Positions 1 through 8,874 of a DNA stretch of 64,000 bases are shown here, one piece after another. A program made the position numbers and the translations under genes. The notes beneath the pieces were generated by a model, which was given only the letters and a program-made list of their open reading frames with translations, ran no database searches and was not told the origin of the DNA. Origin of the DNA: Flammeovirga yaeyamensis (GTDB lineage: Bacteria > Bacteroidota > Bacteroidia > Cytophagales > Flammeovirgaceae). The DNA is taken from positions 2,093,501-2,157,500 of the forward strand of contig NZ_CP076132.1 of assembly GCF_018736045.1 (NCBI RefSeq). The letters run 5' to 3'. Every line of letters starts with the position of its first letter. Within the stretch, counting starts at the first letter, position 1.

Positions 1-2358
1 GATTCGTATATGACTCGTAAGAAAGCGTTAATTAAAGTTCAGAAAGCTTTAAATGCTGGATTATTGAAGATTATGTCGAAGATGGGTATTGCAACTATCG
101 AATCATATCAAAATTCATCATTATTTGATGTGATCGGTTTGAGCAACTCTATCGTAGAACAGTGTTTCCAAAGAAGTGAAGCACTTATCCCAGGTCTTGA
201 TTTCTCAGATATTGAGGAAAGACTTAAAGCTTATCATAAATCAGCATACAAAACAAGGTTCATTAAGAAAATGTATCCTTTAGAAGTAGGTTCATTCTAC
301 AAGTATGCTGAAGGTGGTGAGTATCATGATTTTGCACCTACTGTGGCGAAAAGCTTGAGAAAGTTTGCTGTTACGGGTAGAGCAGAAGATTATGCTGATC
401 TTAGAGATCAGATCAACAATAGAGGTCTACGTATGATTCGTGACTTCTTCGAATTCAAATCGGAACGTAAACCTATCGATATCTCTAAAGTAGAGCCTAT
501 CGAGTCGATTACAAAACGATTTACTTCAGCGGCCATGTCATTAGGTTCGATTTCACCAGAAGCTCACGAAGCTTTGGCGGAAGCGATGAACACCATTGGT
601 GGTCAATCTAACTCGGGTGAGGGTGGTGAAGATCCTAAGCGATTCGGAACTATCAAGAACTCTAAGATTAAGCAAGTGGCTTCAGGTAGATTTGGTGTAA
701 CACCTCACTACTTGAGAAATGCTGAAGAAATTCAAATTAAAGTAGCACAAGGAGCGAAGCCAGGTGAAGGTGGTCAGCTTCCAGGTTCAAAAGTAACATC
801 TCTAATTGCAGAATTAAGATGTACAATTCCTGGTGTAACGCTTATCTCACCTCCTCCACACCACGACATTTATTCTATTGAGGATTTAGCGCAGTTAATT
901 TATGACTTGAAGCAAGTGAATCCTAAAGCTAGAATTTGTGTTAAGTTAGTATCGACTGCAGGTGTAGGTACAATTGCAGTGGGTGTTGCTAAGGCATATG
1001 CGGATAAGATCATTATCTCAGGTGCTGATGGTGGTACTGGTGCTGCACAATTAGGTTCAATTAAGTTTGCAGGTAACCCTTGGGAACTTGGTTTAGCTGA
1101 AGCACACAATGCATTAAAAGTAAACGGCTTAAGAGATTTTGTAGAAGTACAAACAGATGGTGGTTTGAAAACAGGTCTTGACTTGGTGAAAGCTTCAATC
1201 ATTGGTGCAGAAAGTTTTGCATTTGGTACATCTCTACTAACAACAATTGGTTGTAAAATCTTAAGAGTTTGTCACTTAAATAAATGTTCTGTTGGTATTG
1301 CGACTCAATCGGAGCAATTGAGAGCATACTACATGGGTACTGTGAAAGGAGTAGTTAACTACTTACAAGCAATGGCCCAAGAAGTAAGAGAAATCTTAGC
1401 AGAACTTGGTTATGAATCAATGGATGAAATCATCGGTCAGACGCACTTATTGAAAGTGATTGATAATGATTTCGCTAAGAAGTTTGATTTCAAAGATGTT
1501 CTTTACTATGCTGAAGGTAAGAATATCAGAGAGAAGGATTCTAACGATCCATTCGATCCAAACGATTTCGAAAGAGAAATCTTAGATGAGTTGATGCCTG
1601 TAATTAAAGGCCCTCACTACAGAACAGTTCTTGAAAAAGAAATCGTGAATACCAACCGTAGTTTCGGTGCTAGAATTTCTGGTCAGATTGCCGAATTCCA
1701 TGGTAAGAAAGGTTTACCAAAAGAATTGATTACTATCAATCTTAAAGGTACAGCGGGACAATCATTTGGCTGTTTATTGAGTCATGGTATGTTGCTTTCT
1801 TTAAAAGGTACAGGTAATGACTATGTTGGTAAAGGTATGAGTGGTGGACACATCATTATTACTCCAAAAGACGGACAAACGGAAGGTAGAAGTTTAGCAG
1901 GTAACACTTGTTTATATGGTGCTACAGGTGGTAAACTTTTCGTTAGAGGTCAAGTTGGGGAACGTTTTGCAGTCCGTAACTCAGGTGCTTTAGCAGTAGT
2001 AGAAGGAACAGGTGATCACCCTTGTGAGTATATGACAGGTGGTACTGTAGTTATTCTTGGTAAAACAGGTAACAACTTCGGTGCAGGTATGACAGGTGGT
2101 GTAGCCTTTGTTTATGATAAAGACAGCACATTTATCGATAAAATGAACCAAGAGTTGATTAAAGCAACTCGTATCGATACGGATGAAGGGGATGAAGGTA
2201 GATTCTACCTACAAAGAATTCTTCGTAGTTACTTGTTCAGAACAGGTTCAACGAAAGCGAAGCATATTCTTGACCACTTCCGTGAAGAGGTTCGTTACTT
2301 CTATATGGTAACATCTAAAGACATGAAATCTCCATTGAACCCAATGGAGGGTAATTAA
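1..2358 (+). CDS. gltB: Glutamate synthase large subunit, C-terminal part (5' partial)
   Basis: Catalyses transfer of the amide nitrogen of glutamine to 2-oxoglutarate, giving two glutamates, in the cytoplasm with GltD. The reading frame is open from base 1 (Asp-Ser-Tyr before the first Met at base 10), so the gene begins outside the window. The roughly 785 residues present are about half of a normal 1,500-residue subunit; the N-terminal glutaminase domain is missing only because of the window edge. Seen here are the FMN-binding barrel (GEGGEDPKRFG, ADGGTGAAQLG), the 3Fe-4S cysteines in CKILRVCHLNKC (C-x5-C-x4-C, codons near 1252, 1270 and 1285) and the glycine-rich C-terminal GXGXG domain from about base 1640. 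gltD follows 68 bp downstream, so the pair is one operon. Identity is certain at family level. Confidence 0.97.
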   Translation, partial: DSYMTRKKALIKVQKALNAGLLKIMSKMGIATIESYQNSSLFDVIGLSNSIVEQCFQRSEALIPGLDFSDIEERLKAYHKSAYKTRFIKKMYPLEVGSFYKYAEGGEYHDFAPTVAKSLRKFAVTGRAEDYADLRDQINNRGLRMIRDFFEFKSERKPIDISKVEPIESITKRFTSAAMSLGSISPEAHEALAEAMNTIGGQSNSGEGGEDPKRFGTIKNSKIKQVASGRFGVTPHYLRNAEEIQIKVAQGAKPGEGGQLPGSKVTSLIAELRCTIPGVTLISPPPHHDIYSIEDLAQLIYDLKQVNPKARICVKLVSTAGVGTIAVGVAKAYADKIIISGADGGTGAAQLGSIKFAGNPWELGLAEAHNALKVNGLRDFVEVQTDGGLKTGLDLVKASIIGAESFAFGTSLLTTIGCKILRVCHLNKCSVGIATQSEQLRAYYMGTVKGVVNYLQAMAQEVREILAELGYESMDEIIGQTHLLKVIDNDFAKKFDFKDVLYYAEGKNIREKDSNDPFDPNDFEREILDELMPVIKGPHYRTVLEKEIVNTNRSFGARISGQIAEFHGKKGLPKELITINLKGTAGQSFGCLLSHGMLLSLKGTGNDYVGKGMSGGHIIITPKDGQTEGRSLAGNTCLYGATGGKLFVRGQVGERFAVRNSGALAVVEGTGDHPCEYMTGGTVVILGKTGNNFGAGMTGGVAFVYDKDSTFIDKMNQELIKATRIDTDEGDEGRFYLQRILRSYLFRTGSTKAKHILDHFREEVRYFYMVTSKDMKSPLNPMEGN

Positions 2359-2367
2359 TAGATTATT

Positions 2368-2390
2368 GAGAAGGGGTTTAACTCCTTCTC
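2368..2390 (+). other. Intercistronic hairpin between gltB and gltD
   Basis: Arms at 2368-2377 and 2381-2390 form a 10-bp stem (one G.U in RNA) around a UUA loop. No T-tract follows, so this is not a standard terminator. It may protect the 3' end of the gltB message or set the gltB:gltD ratio; that role is inference. Confidence 0.55.
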
Positions 2391-2426
2391 GGATCATAAT
2401 CAATACCTTACCAAAAAGAAATTATT

Positions 2427-3845
2427 ATGTACGAGTTCACTAAAATAGAACGAATTACACCTACACTTCGCCCAGCAGATGAGCGTGTAGGAAACTTCGA
2501 TGAAATAAATGAGGTGTACACTACCTCAGAAACAGCTTCTCAAGCTTCTAGATGTGTACAGTGTGGTAACCCTTACTGTTCTTCAGTTGGTTGTCCATTG
2601 AGTAACTATATTCCTCAGTGGTTAAGATTTATCGCTGAGAAAGATCTTGAGCAAGCATTTAAAATCTCTAATGAGAGTTCTCCTTTCCCAGAAATCTTAG
2701 GACGTATTTGTCCTCAAGACCGTCTTTGTGAAGGGGCATGTACTCTTAATGATGGTAATGATGAAGAAACAATTGGAGCAATTACTATTGGTTCTATCGA
2801 AGTTGCTATCTCAGAGAAGGGTTTTAAGAAAGGATTCAAACCAGAATTTGCAGATAAGATGACAGGTAAAACTGTTGCTATTGTAGGTTCAGGTCCTGCG
2901 GGTCTTAGCTGTGCAACTTTCTTATTAAGAGCAGGTGTTAAACCTGTAGTATTTGATAAGGCAGATAAAGCAGGTGGACTTTTAACTTACGGTATTCCTG
3001 GTTTCAAATTAGAAAAAGAAGCTGTAGAACGTAGAGTTGAATTGCTTAAAGAAGCAGGTATGGAGTTAAATCTAGGTGTTGATATCGGAAACGACATTAC
3101 TCTAGATGAATTAAGAAAGAACTATGATGCTGTATTCTTAGGAATCGGTGCTATGGCAGGTAGAACTTTAGATGATGAAGTATACAATACGGATAACATC
3201 TATATGGCCGTTCCTTTCTTAACGAACATCCAAAAGAAAATTGAGGATAAGCAATTCGATAAGAAATACGATGTAGAAGGTAAAAGAGTAGTTGTAATTG
3301 GTGGTGGTGACACTGCGATGGACTGTGTAAGAACTTCTATTCGTGAAAAAGCAGCTAAAGTAACTTGTTTCTACCGTCGTGATGAAGAAAACATGCCGGG
3401 TTCTAGAAAAGAAGTGAGAGCAGCAAAAGACGAAGGTGTAGAATTCAACTTCTTGAAATCACCAAAATCGTTTGTAGCTGATGATAAAGGTAATGTGTAC
3501 GGATCAAAATTCGTAGACATGAAATTATCAGAGCCTGATGCATCAGGTCGTCAAGCAGTAAGTGAAATTGCTGGATCTGAATCTATCGTTGAAGCAGATG
3601 TATTTATCCTTGCTTTAGGTTTCAATAACGAAAAACTTAAGTGGATTACAGATGCTGGTGTAGAAACTGATAAGTGGGGAGCATTAAAAACAGATGAAAA
3701 AGGACAAACGTCTTTAGAAAATGTTTTTGCTGGAGGAGATAGCGTTAGAGGTGCTGATTTAGTAGTAACTGCAGCATTAGATGGTAGAGAAGCTGCCATG
3801 TCAATTTTAGAATCGATTTTCGATGAAGAACCTGCTTCTGTTTAA
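2427..3845 (+). CDS. gltD: Glutamate synthase small subunit
   Basis: Passes electrons from NADPH through FAD and iron-sulfur clusters to GltB. The 472 residues match the usual length. The N-terminal cluster-binding cysteines are C43, C46, C51 and C56 (CVQCGNPYCSSVGC) and C95, C101 and C105 (CPQDRLCEGAC). A dinucleotide-binding loop for FAD lies near residue 150 (VAIVGSGPAG) and a second, for NADPH, near residue 287 (VVVIGGGDTAMDC). The C-terminal ENVFAGGDSVRGADLVV segment is the family's second FAD contact. It follows gltB with a hairpin between them and ends before a strong terminator, so gltBD is a closed unit on this side. Glutamine synthetase III lies at 50401-52590. Confidence 0.97.
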   Translation: MYEFTKIERITPTLRPADERVGNFDEINEVYTTSETASQASRCVQCGNPYCSSVGCPLSNYIPQWLRFIAEKDLEQAFKISNESSPFPEILGRICPQDRLCEGACTLNDGNDEETIGAITIGSIEVAISEKGFKKGFKPEFADKMTGKTVAIVGSGPAGLSCATFLLRAGVKPVVFDKADKAGGLLTYGIPGFKLEKEAVERRVELLKEAGMELNLGVDIGNDITLDELRKNYDAVFLGIGAMAGRTLDDEVYNTDNIYMAVPFLTNIQKKIEDKQFDKKYDVEGKRVVVIGGGDTAMDCVRTSIREKAAKVTCFYRRDEENMPGSRKEVRAAKDEGVEFNFLKSPKSFVADDKGNVYGSKFVDMKLSEPDASGRQAVSEIAGSESIVEADVFILALGFNNEKLKWITDAGVETDKWGALKTDEKGQTSLENVFAGGDSVRGADLVVTAALDGREAAMSILESIFDEEPASV

Positions 3846-3872
3846 TTTAAACTGATTTAGGTTGATATTATG

Positions 3873-3910
3873 ACCCACTGAGAAAAGCGTCTCTCAGTGG
3901 GTTTCTTTTT
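3873..3910 (+). terminator. Rho-independent terminator of gltBD
   Basis: An 11-bp perfect stem (3873-3883 with 3892-3902, arm ACCCACTGAGA) with an 8-nt loop is followed at once by a T-rich run. It stands 27 bases after the gltD stop and separates it from the convergent gene at 3940. Confidence 0.9.
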
Positions 3911-3939
3911 ATATTTTTTTCAGAAAGGTTATTTGATAA

Positions 3940-4947
3940 TCAAAAGATTAAAGCGGATAATATCACTTCTAGGATAGCAAAAAAGAACATACTTACAAAG
4001 TGTATATGCATTGCTAAACTGCCTTTAATAATTGTTTTTATCCAGGACTGTCCATAGAACTTTTTCATCATTACAAAAGTCATTACAAAACTATATAGCC
4101 AAATAAAGGTATTTATTAAAGCACTAAAATCCTCTGGTCCAAAGTGTGAAATCAGAATCATTAGAGTGAAACAAAATAATGTAAATGCATGTAGATGAGT
4201 CGAGAAGACCAAATGTTGTATGTATAGATTCTTTATTCCGCCTCTTTTTCTGATATAAAATAGTTTGAGATATAAAGCAAATAAAGGTACCAACAACATA
4301 ACCGCAACCGACATATTTGCAAATATGGACTGTTTTAAAGTTTTACCATTGTCATTATATATTTTCTGCCCTTGTTTAATGATAATCACATTTATCCATT
4401 CTTTTACACCTAATGAATCTCGAATAAAATCATTGGTTAAGACGGTTTCATTTTTATAAGCTTCAATGATTTTTTTATCAAAACGATCTCCATTAACAGT
4501 CACCTCATTTATAACAGAATCTTTACCAAAATCAATTACTGAAAATGGGATACTATTTTCTTTTTTCTCTTCTGATTTGTTCTTTACTTTTTCTTTACCA
4601 CTTTTATTAATGACTATACCGTCATCTGTTACAACTAGATGATTAAATAAGAAAAAGAAGACAATAGAACAAACAAGGTATATTCTAAAGGGTTGAACAT
4701 ACTTTACTCTTTTTCCTTCCAAATAAGCTTTAGATAATTTTGCTGGATTGGTGATAAATGGAATAAATGTGTGGAATAATCTTGAATCCCAACTCATTAA
4801 TTCATCTGCAAACTCTTGGATTAAGTCTCTAAGTTTTAGGTTGTAGTCAATGTTTTTTTGTCCACAGTTAGAACAATAGTTATCATTATTGCTTAAGTCA
4901 TTTCCACAATTTTTACACTGCTGATGAATAGAGCCCTTCATTGTCAT
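3940..4947 (-). CDS. DUF3667 family zinc-ribbon membrane protein
   Basis: Function unknown; the family is widespread in Bacteroidota. Residues C11, C14, C25 and C28 (CKNCG, CSNCG) form a short zinc ribbon. A conserved DUF3667-like segment follows (SWDSRLFHTFIPFITNPAKL), then a charged loop after the first membrane helix (about 84-107) and four more hydrophobic helices in the C-terminal 130 residues. The first ATG (4947) is used here; an in-frame ATG two codons later is equally possible. It converges on gltD with the gltBD terminator between them, and it lies downstream of kdnB, from which a terminator at 5015-5044 separates it, so it is probably transcribed alone. Confidence 0.8.
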   Translation of the reverse strand: MTMKGSIHQQCKNCGNDLSNNDNYCSNCGQKNIDYNLKLRDLIQEFADELMSWDSRLFHTFIPFITNPAKLSKAYLEGKRVKYVQPFRIYLVCSIVFFFLFNHLVVTDDGIVINKSGKEKVKNKSEEKKENSIPFSVIDFGKDSVINEVTVNGDRFDKKIIEAYKNETVLTNDFIRDSLGVKEWINVIIIKQGQKIYNDNGKTLKQSIFANMSVAVMLLVPLFALYLKLFYIRKRGGIKNLYIQHLVFSTHLHAFTLFCFTLMILISHFGPEDFSALINTFIWLYSFVMTFVMMKKFYGQSWIKTIIKGSLAMHIHFVSMFFFAILEVILSALIF

Positions 4948-5014
4948 AATTAGTTCTGTTTATTATCTGAATTATAGCTTTCAGATTGCTAGTAATGTTT
5001 AGTAAAAAACGAAT

Positions 5015-5044
5015 ATAAAAAAAGTCCTCCAAAAAGGAGGACTT
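5015..5044 (-). terminator. Terminator after kdnAB
   Basis: On the minus strand, a 9-bp stem (arms 5036-5044 and 5022-5030, AAGTCCTCC) with an AAAAA/TTTTT loop is followed by seven T. It lies 24 bases after the kdnB stop. Confidence 0.9.
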
Positions 5045-5067
5045 CTTCTCTATATTCTTCAGAAAGA

Positions 5068-6147
5068 TTACAGACGTTTGAAGATCTTTTTGATATCTTC
5101 TCTTGTCCATTTTTCTTCCCAATCAAGACCAATTGCATGGTTCCACATATGTGGTAGGTTGTAAGAAACTTCTACCATAGCATCGATTGTCTCCTCAGAC
5201 CATTCTTTAGAAAGACCTTGTGGAAGATCAACGTTATGTTTTTTGATCATTTCTTTAAACTCTCCAACAGCATCACCATAGAATTCTTCTAAGTGATAGA
5301 ATGCTAAACAGTTCGCAAAACCATGGCGAGTACCTAAGATTTTTGATAAACCATATGAAATAGCGTGGCAAGCACCTACTTCAGAATAAGTCAATGATAA
5401 ACCACCAAATAGAGAGGCAATCATCAATTTCTCATCATTTTCTAGATTTTGGCCAGCGTTATCACCTAAATACACCTCACGGCAAAGGGCTAATGCTTGG
5501 TCACCGTAAGCCTTTGAGTAAGCATTGAAGTATAAACCACTTTCAGCTTCAATACAGTGGATATAGCAATCCATACCTGTATAGAACCATTGGTTGGTAT
5601 CAACAGTAGCTAATAACTCAGGATCAAGAACAGCTTGGTTAAATACTGTCCAATCACACTTCAAGCCTAATTTCTTAACAGGTCCAGTTAGAACGGCTGT
5701 CATAGAACATTCAGCACCTGTACCTGCCACTGTAGGAACACCCATGTGGTAGATACCTGCTTTCTTCACCAAGTTTAATCCTTGATAAAGTTGAGATGAA
5801 CCTTCGTTAGTAACCATCAAAGATAAAGCCTTAGCAATATCCATGATAGATCCTCCACCGATACCAATGATACCAGAAGGAAGACCTTTCTCTGCTAAGA
5901 TTTGATCACGAAGTCTATCCACTTGATCCGTAGTTGGCTCGTATTGGTCGATATCCTCAAAGAATACCATATCACCATCATGAGCAGGGATACGATCAGC
6001 AAGTTTTTTTCCTTCGAAATACTTGTCAACGATAAATACCATGAATTTATCGTTTTCATCACGTTTAGGAGCTAGGATGTCATCAATTTGATTGAAGGCA
6101 CCTTTTCCATAAACGATTTTGTCGATATTTTTAAAATTCTTATGCAT
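5068..6147 (-). CDS. kdnB: 3-deoxy-D-manno-octulosonate 8-oxidase (KdnB)
   Basis: Iron-dependent alcohol dehydrogenase fold. In the Shewanella pathway KdnB oxidises the C8 hydroxyl of Kdo to an aldehyde for amination by KdnA, giving 8-amino-Kdo for the LPS inner core. Visible here are the nucleotide-binding GIGGGSIMD (residues 95-103) and the metal ligands D193, H197 (GMDCYIH), H261 (GACHAISYG) and H275 (TRHGFANC). The 359 residues fit KdnB. Its start overlaps the kdnA stop by 8 nt (ATGCATAA), which implies coupled translation. The partner gene is the main reason for calling KdnB rather than a general iron alcohol dehydrogenase. Substrate assignment is inference from family and pairing. Confidence 0.85.
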   Translation of the reverse strand: MHKNFKNIDKIVYGKGAFNQIDDILAPKRDENDKFMVFIVDKYFEGKKLADRIPAHDGDMVFFEDIDQYEPTTDQVDRLRDQILAEKGLPSGIIGIGGGSIMDIAKALSLMVTNEGSSQLYQGLNLVKKAGIYHMGVPTVAGTGAECSMTAVLTGPVKKLGLKCDWTVFNQAVLDPELLATVDTNQWFYTGMDCYIHCIEAESGLYFNAYSKAYGDQALALCREVYLGDNAGQNLENDEKLMIASLFGGLSLTYSEVGACHAISYGLSKILGTRHGFANCLAFYHLEEFYGDAVGEFKEMIKKHNVDLPQGLSKEWSEETIDAMVEVSYNLPHMWNHAIGLDWEEKWTREDIKKIFKRL

Positions 6148-7333
6148 GTTCTACAACAACTTGTTTCAATTGTGAGATTAACTGATCAGCAAATGCATTG
6201 ATTTCTTCTTCAGTCCATGTCGCACGGATACCAATAGAAAGAAGTCTACCAATAATGTTTTGTGATTTAGGCAATTCAATTGTATTCCAATCTTGGCGGT
6301 GCTCATAATCATGAATAGCCAATTTGTATGGAGATTTTAATTGCTTTAAGTGATCCCACTGATTGATAAAGTGGTACATGTTTGTGTACCAGTAAGCTAC
6401 ACCTTGAACTTCTTTTGATGCTTTAAGTGCAAGTTCAGGAGTTTCCATGAAGAAGTTTAAGAAAGTTGCTGAATCACCTTCTTCGTCTGGCAGACAACGG
6501 AAAGTAATAAAAGGAACTTCTTTACGTAAACGTTCTTTTAAGATCGCTTTGTTTTTTCTGTTTTGCTCACGGATCATTTCCAACTTACGCATTTGAGCTA
6601 CAGCAACAGCAGCGTTTAACTCTCCTAAACGGTAGTTGAAGCCCATAATAGGGTGAGGTTCCATTCCACGGTTATCACCAACGTGAGAGTGACCGTGATC
6701 AGAGAACTGACCCATGATCTCGTATTTATCTGTGTCGTTTGTGAAACACACACCACCTTCTCCAGCAGTAGTAATTTTGAAGAAGTCAAAAGAAACAGCA
6801 CCAGCTTCGCCGAATAAACCTACGTGTTTTCCTTTGTAGAAAGCACCTAAAGCTTGACCTGCATCTTCTAATAATTTGATATTATGCTTATCACAAACTG
6901 CTTTAATTCCATCCAAATCAGCTGCAGCACCACACATGTGTACCAATAATACAGCCTTTGTTCTTGGAGTAATTGCTGCTTCAATAGAGGCAGCGCTCAA
7001 GTTTAATGTTTCGTCTACTTCAGCAAATACTGGAATACCACCAGCAAATAATACAGCCTCGATAGGAGCGATAAATGTAAAAGGAGTACAAATAACCTCA
7101 TCACCATGTCCAATTCCAGCAGCAGCCATCATACAAGCTACAGCAGCAGAACCAGATGAAACAGCGTGAGCATGTTTTGCACCAGTATAATTTTGGAATA
7201 ATTCTTCGAATTCTCTAGCTTTCCAATGACCATTTCTTTGATCATCATGGTTATATCTAAAAAGCATTCCGGACTCTAAAACGTCCATTACTTCTTTTCT
7301 TTCTTCATCACCAAAATATTCCGTTCCTGGCAT
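6140..7333 (-). CDS. kdnA: 8-amino-3,8-dideoxy-octulosonate transaminase (KdnA)
   Basis: PLP-dependent DegT/DnrJ/EryC1-type sugar aminotransferase. With KdnB it converts Kdo to 8-amino-Kdo, using glutamate as amino donor in the characterised enzyme. K186 in SFDFFKITTAGEGG is the expected PLP-binding lysine, D157 in LEDAGQ the ring-nitrogen contact, and SGSAAVACMM (60-69) the phosphate-binding loop. The 397 residues match KdnA. It is the first gene of a two-gene unit with kdnB; an AT-rich leader with a TAnnTTTG box lies upstream. Other DegT enzymes act on nucleotide sugars, but the neighbouring iron oxidoreductase favours KdnA. Confidence 0.86.
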   Translation of the reverse strand: MPGTEYFGDEERKEVMDVLESGMLFRYNHDDQRNGHWKAREFEELFQNYTGAKHAHAVSSGSAAVACMMAAAGIGHGDEVICTPFTFIAPIEAVLFAGGIPVFAEVDETLNLSAASIEAAITPRTKAVLLVHMCGAAADLDGIKAVCDKHNIKLLEDAGQALGAFYKGKHVGLFGEAGAVSFDFFKITTAGEGGVCFTNDTDKYEIMGQFSDHGHSHVGDNRGMEPHPIMGFNYRLGELNAAVAVAQMRKLEMIREQNRKNKAILKERLRKEVPFITFRCLPDEEGDSATFLNFFMETPELALKASKEVQGVAYWYTNMYHFINQWDHLKQLKSPYKLAIHDYEHRQDWNTIELPKSQNIIGRLLSIGIRATWTEEEINAFADQLISQLKQVVVEHA

Positions 7334-7380
7334 AATCTATATAATTAAAATTGAATAATTTGTCGTCAATTTTGACTCGG

Positions 7381-7388
7381 CAAAGGTA
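7381..7388 (-). promoter_or_regulatory. Possible -7 box for kdnAB
   Basis: The minus strand reads TACCTTTG, an exact match to the Bacteroidota TAnnTTTG box, 48 bases before the kdnA start. No TTG stands at the usual 19-bp distance, so only half of the promoter is seen. Confidence 0.35.
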
Positions 7389-7536
7389 CAAAAATTTATG
7401 GATCGATAGGTTGATCAATCATTAAATTTTTGGACTAGCCCGGTATTATAACACTTCAATAGATGATGTTGCCAAAAAATGATGTTAATAAATGTTTGAT
7501 GTATTGAAAATTAAATATTTAAATTATTCAAAACAT

Positions 7537-7565
7537 AAAAGGCATCCATTTTTAAGATGCCTTTT
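7537..7565 (-). terminator. Terminator of the barrel gene at 7579
   Basis: A stem of about 10 bp (arms 7537-7546 and 7556-7565, core GGCATC) with a 9-nt loop; on the minus strand TTTTATGTTTTG follows the core. It lies 14 bases after the stop codon. Confidence 0.75.
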
Positions 7566-7578
7566 TGATTTGATATTT

Positions 7579-8643
7579 CTATAATGTCACTCCTTTTAAG
7601 AAGTTTTTACCCTTAAAACCGAAACGATAATTAAGACCAAAAACAATTTGATTTCTACTCCCTAAGAAAGAGTATAAAGCAGTAAACTGATATCTTTTAT
7701 TATGTTGATAATTAATCCCTAAAGACATACTCCATGGATAATATAAAGCCTTGTCAAATGTATAATGAAGGTTTAATGGGTCGGTACTATTTAAATAATT
7801 ACTTGCTCCTTGATATACAGGTTCAAGAATTTGTTGTTCTGTAGGGTTTAATTGACCATACCAAGTATCTAAATTTTGACTAGCTCTAATTTTACCTTCT
7901 GGTGTAATACCAACTAGTTTCTCAATGTCTACTTTACCACCACTAGATTTATTCAAACCTAAATATTGAACACCAACAAGTGCAACGACATTTCTGTAAG
8001 GTTTCTTTCTAAAACGAAACATATGTCCAATTCTGGCACCAATTACATTTGTTCTCGTAGCCTTGTCTGTACTACCCGTGAAAGTATATACTTGTGTATA
8101 GTCCAACGATACTACCAATGGGCCAACACCACCAGCGACAACCGTACCCCAACCTACAGTAGGACCTTCACTTTTAGCCGTAAAATCAGCTTTGAAAGGC
8201 AAACCAAGTGATACTTGAGTATCTGATTTAATATATCCACCAATGCCATAAACATTTAAAAAGGGTAATAACCAAAAATCATATCTAGCTGATACTGCTT
8301 GAACATTTGGAGTGATATTATTAAAACGAGCAAAGCCATCAACATTCATCAGTTTAGAAGGAGAAAAACCTACATTTAGGTTGCTCACCATAAGATCTTG
8401 CTTAGAGTAAGCATAGTTAATCATAAGGCCATTTGGGAAGGGTAAATCAAAACCCATTTTTCTCAATTTTGATCCCATAATTGGAAAGTGCCAAGGATAT
8501 TCTGTTTTCTTTAAACTATCTGTATAATGTTGATAATCATCTTCAATAGCAAGATTGGATACAGACCCCTGACCAAAAGATGTTTTTTGAAAAGCAAATA
8601 AAGCAATAAGAATAAGACCGAATTGTAAAATTTTCTTTTTCAT
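7579..8643 (-). CDS. Probable outer-membrane beta-barrel protein, function unknown
   Basis: I do not recognise a named family. The frame opens at a TTG at 8655, but the ATG at 8643 (MKKKILQFGLILIALFAFQ) gives a clean signal peptide ending near TSFGQ and is chosen. The 354 residues are rich in alternating aromatic and polar stretches typical of barrel strands (for example YRNVVALVGVQYLGL and RYQFTALYSFLG) and end in a strand-like segment followed by KGKNFLKGVTL. It is a single-gene unit with its own terminator. The upstream element at 8706-8746 and the leader just before the ATG closely match those of the next gene upstream (8875-9711), which suggests the same control. It is likely secreted to the outer membrane; substrate unknown. 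Confidence 0.65.
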   Translation of the reverse strand: MKKKILQFGLILIALFAFQKTSFGQGSVSNLAIEDDYQHYTDSLKKTEYPWHFPIMGSKLRKMGFDLPFPNGLMINYAYSKQDLMVSNLNVGFSPSKLMNVDGFARFNNITPNVQAVSARYDFWLLPFLNVYGIGGYIKSDTQVSLGLPFKADFTAKSEGPTVGWGTVVAGGVGPLVVSLDYTQVYTFTGSTDKATRTNVIGARIGHMFRFRKKPYRNVVALVGVQYLGLNKSSGGKVDIEKLVGITPEGKIRASQNLDTWYGQLNPTEQQILEPVYQGASNYLNSTDPLNLHYTFDKALYYPWSMSLGINYQHNKRYQFTALYSFLGSRNQIVFGLNYRFGFKGKNFLKGVTL

Positions 8644-8705
8644 AATTGATAGCAAGATTGAAATATTTTGGATTGAATTAATTATAGATTATTTCTAGAT
8701 TGATT

Positions 8706-8746
8706 ACCTTACAAAGGTCTTGGTTTTGGCTATCAATGAGTTACAT
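8706..8746 (-). promoter_or_regulatory. Shared bipartite element, copy 1
   Basis: On the minus strand ATGTAACT, then exactly 19 bp, then GACCTTTGTAAGGT. The end of the element is 63 bases from the ATG at 8643, the same distance as in copy 2. The 19-bp spacing equals that of Bacteroidota -33/-7 boxes, but the boxes are TAACT and GAnnTTTG instead of TTTG and TAnnTTTG. ACCTT-TGT-AAGGT is also a perfect palindrome. Confidence 0.6.
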
Positions 8747-8809
8747 AAAACGATTGATCATTTATACATTATCGTCAAAGTGAATATCAGATAATTATTT
8801 CTTAGGTAT

Positions 8810-8843
8810 AGAAAATAAAAAAGCACCCATTCAAATGGATGCT
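8810..8843 (-). terminator. Terminator of the barrel gene at 8875
   Basis: On the minus strand AGCATCCAT, loop TTGA, ATGGGTGCT (9-bp stem with one G.U; arms 8835-8843 and 8822-8830) followed by TTTTTATTTTC. It lies about 30 bases after the stop codon. Confidence 0.85.
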
Positions 8844-8874
8844 TATGCTCTAAAACTTATCAATAGTATAATGA

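Noticed and set aside
900-1202. Minus-strand open frame inside gltB
   Set aside because: It lies wholly within a secure gene on the other strand, has no domain or leader, and its codon pattern is the mirror of gltB.
4265-4459. Plus-strand frame inside the DUF3667 gene
   Set aside because: It is fully covered by a well-supported minus-strand gene and has no promoter or recognisable protein features.
4913-5122. Minus-strand frame spanning the kdnB 3' end
   Set aside because: It overlaps kdnB and its terminator; the sequence has no family resemblance and crosses the transcript end.
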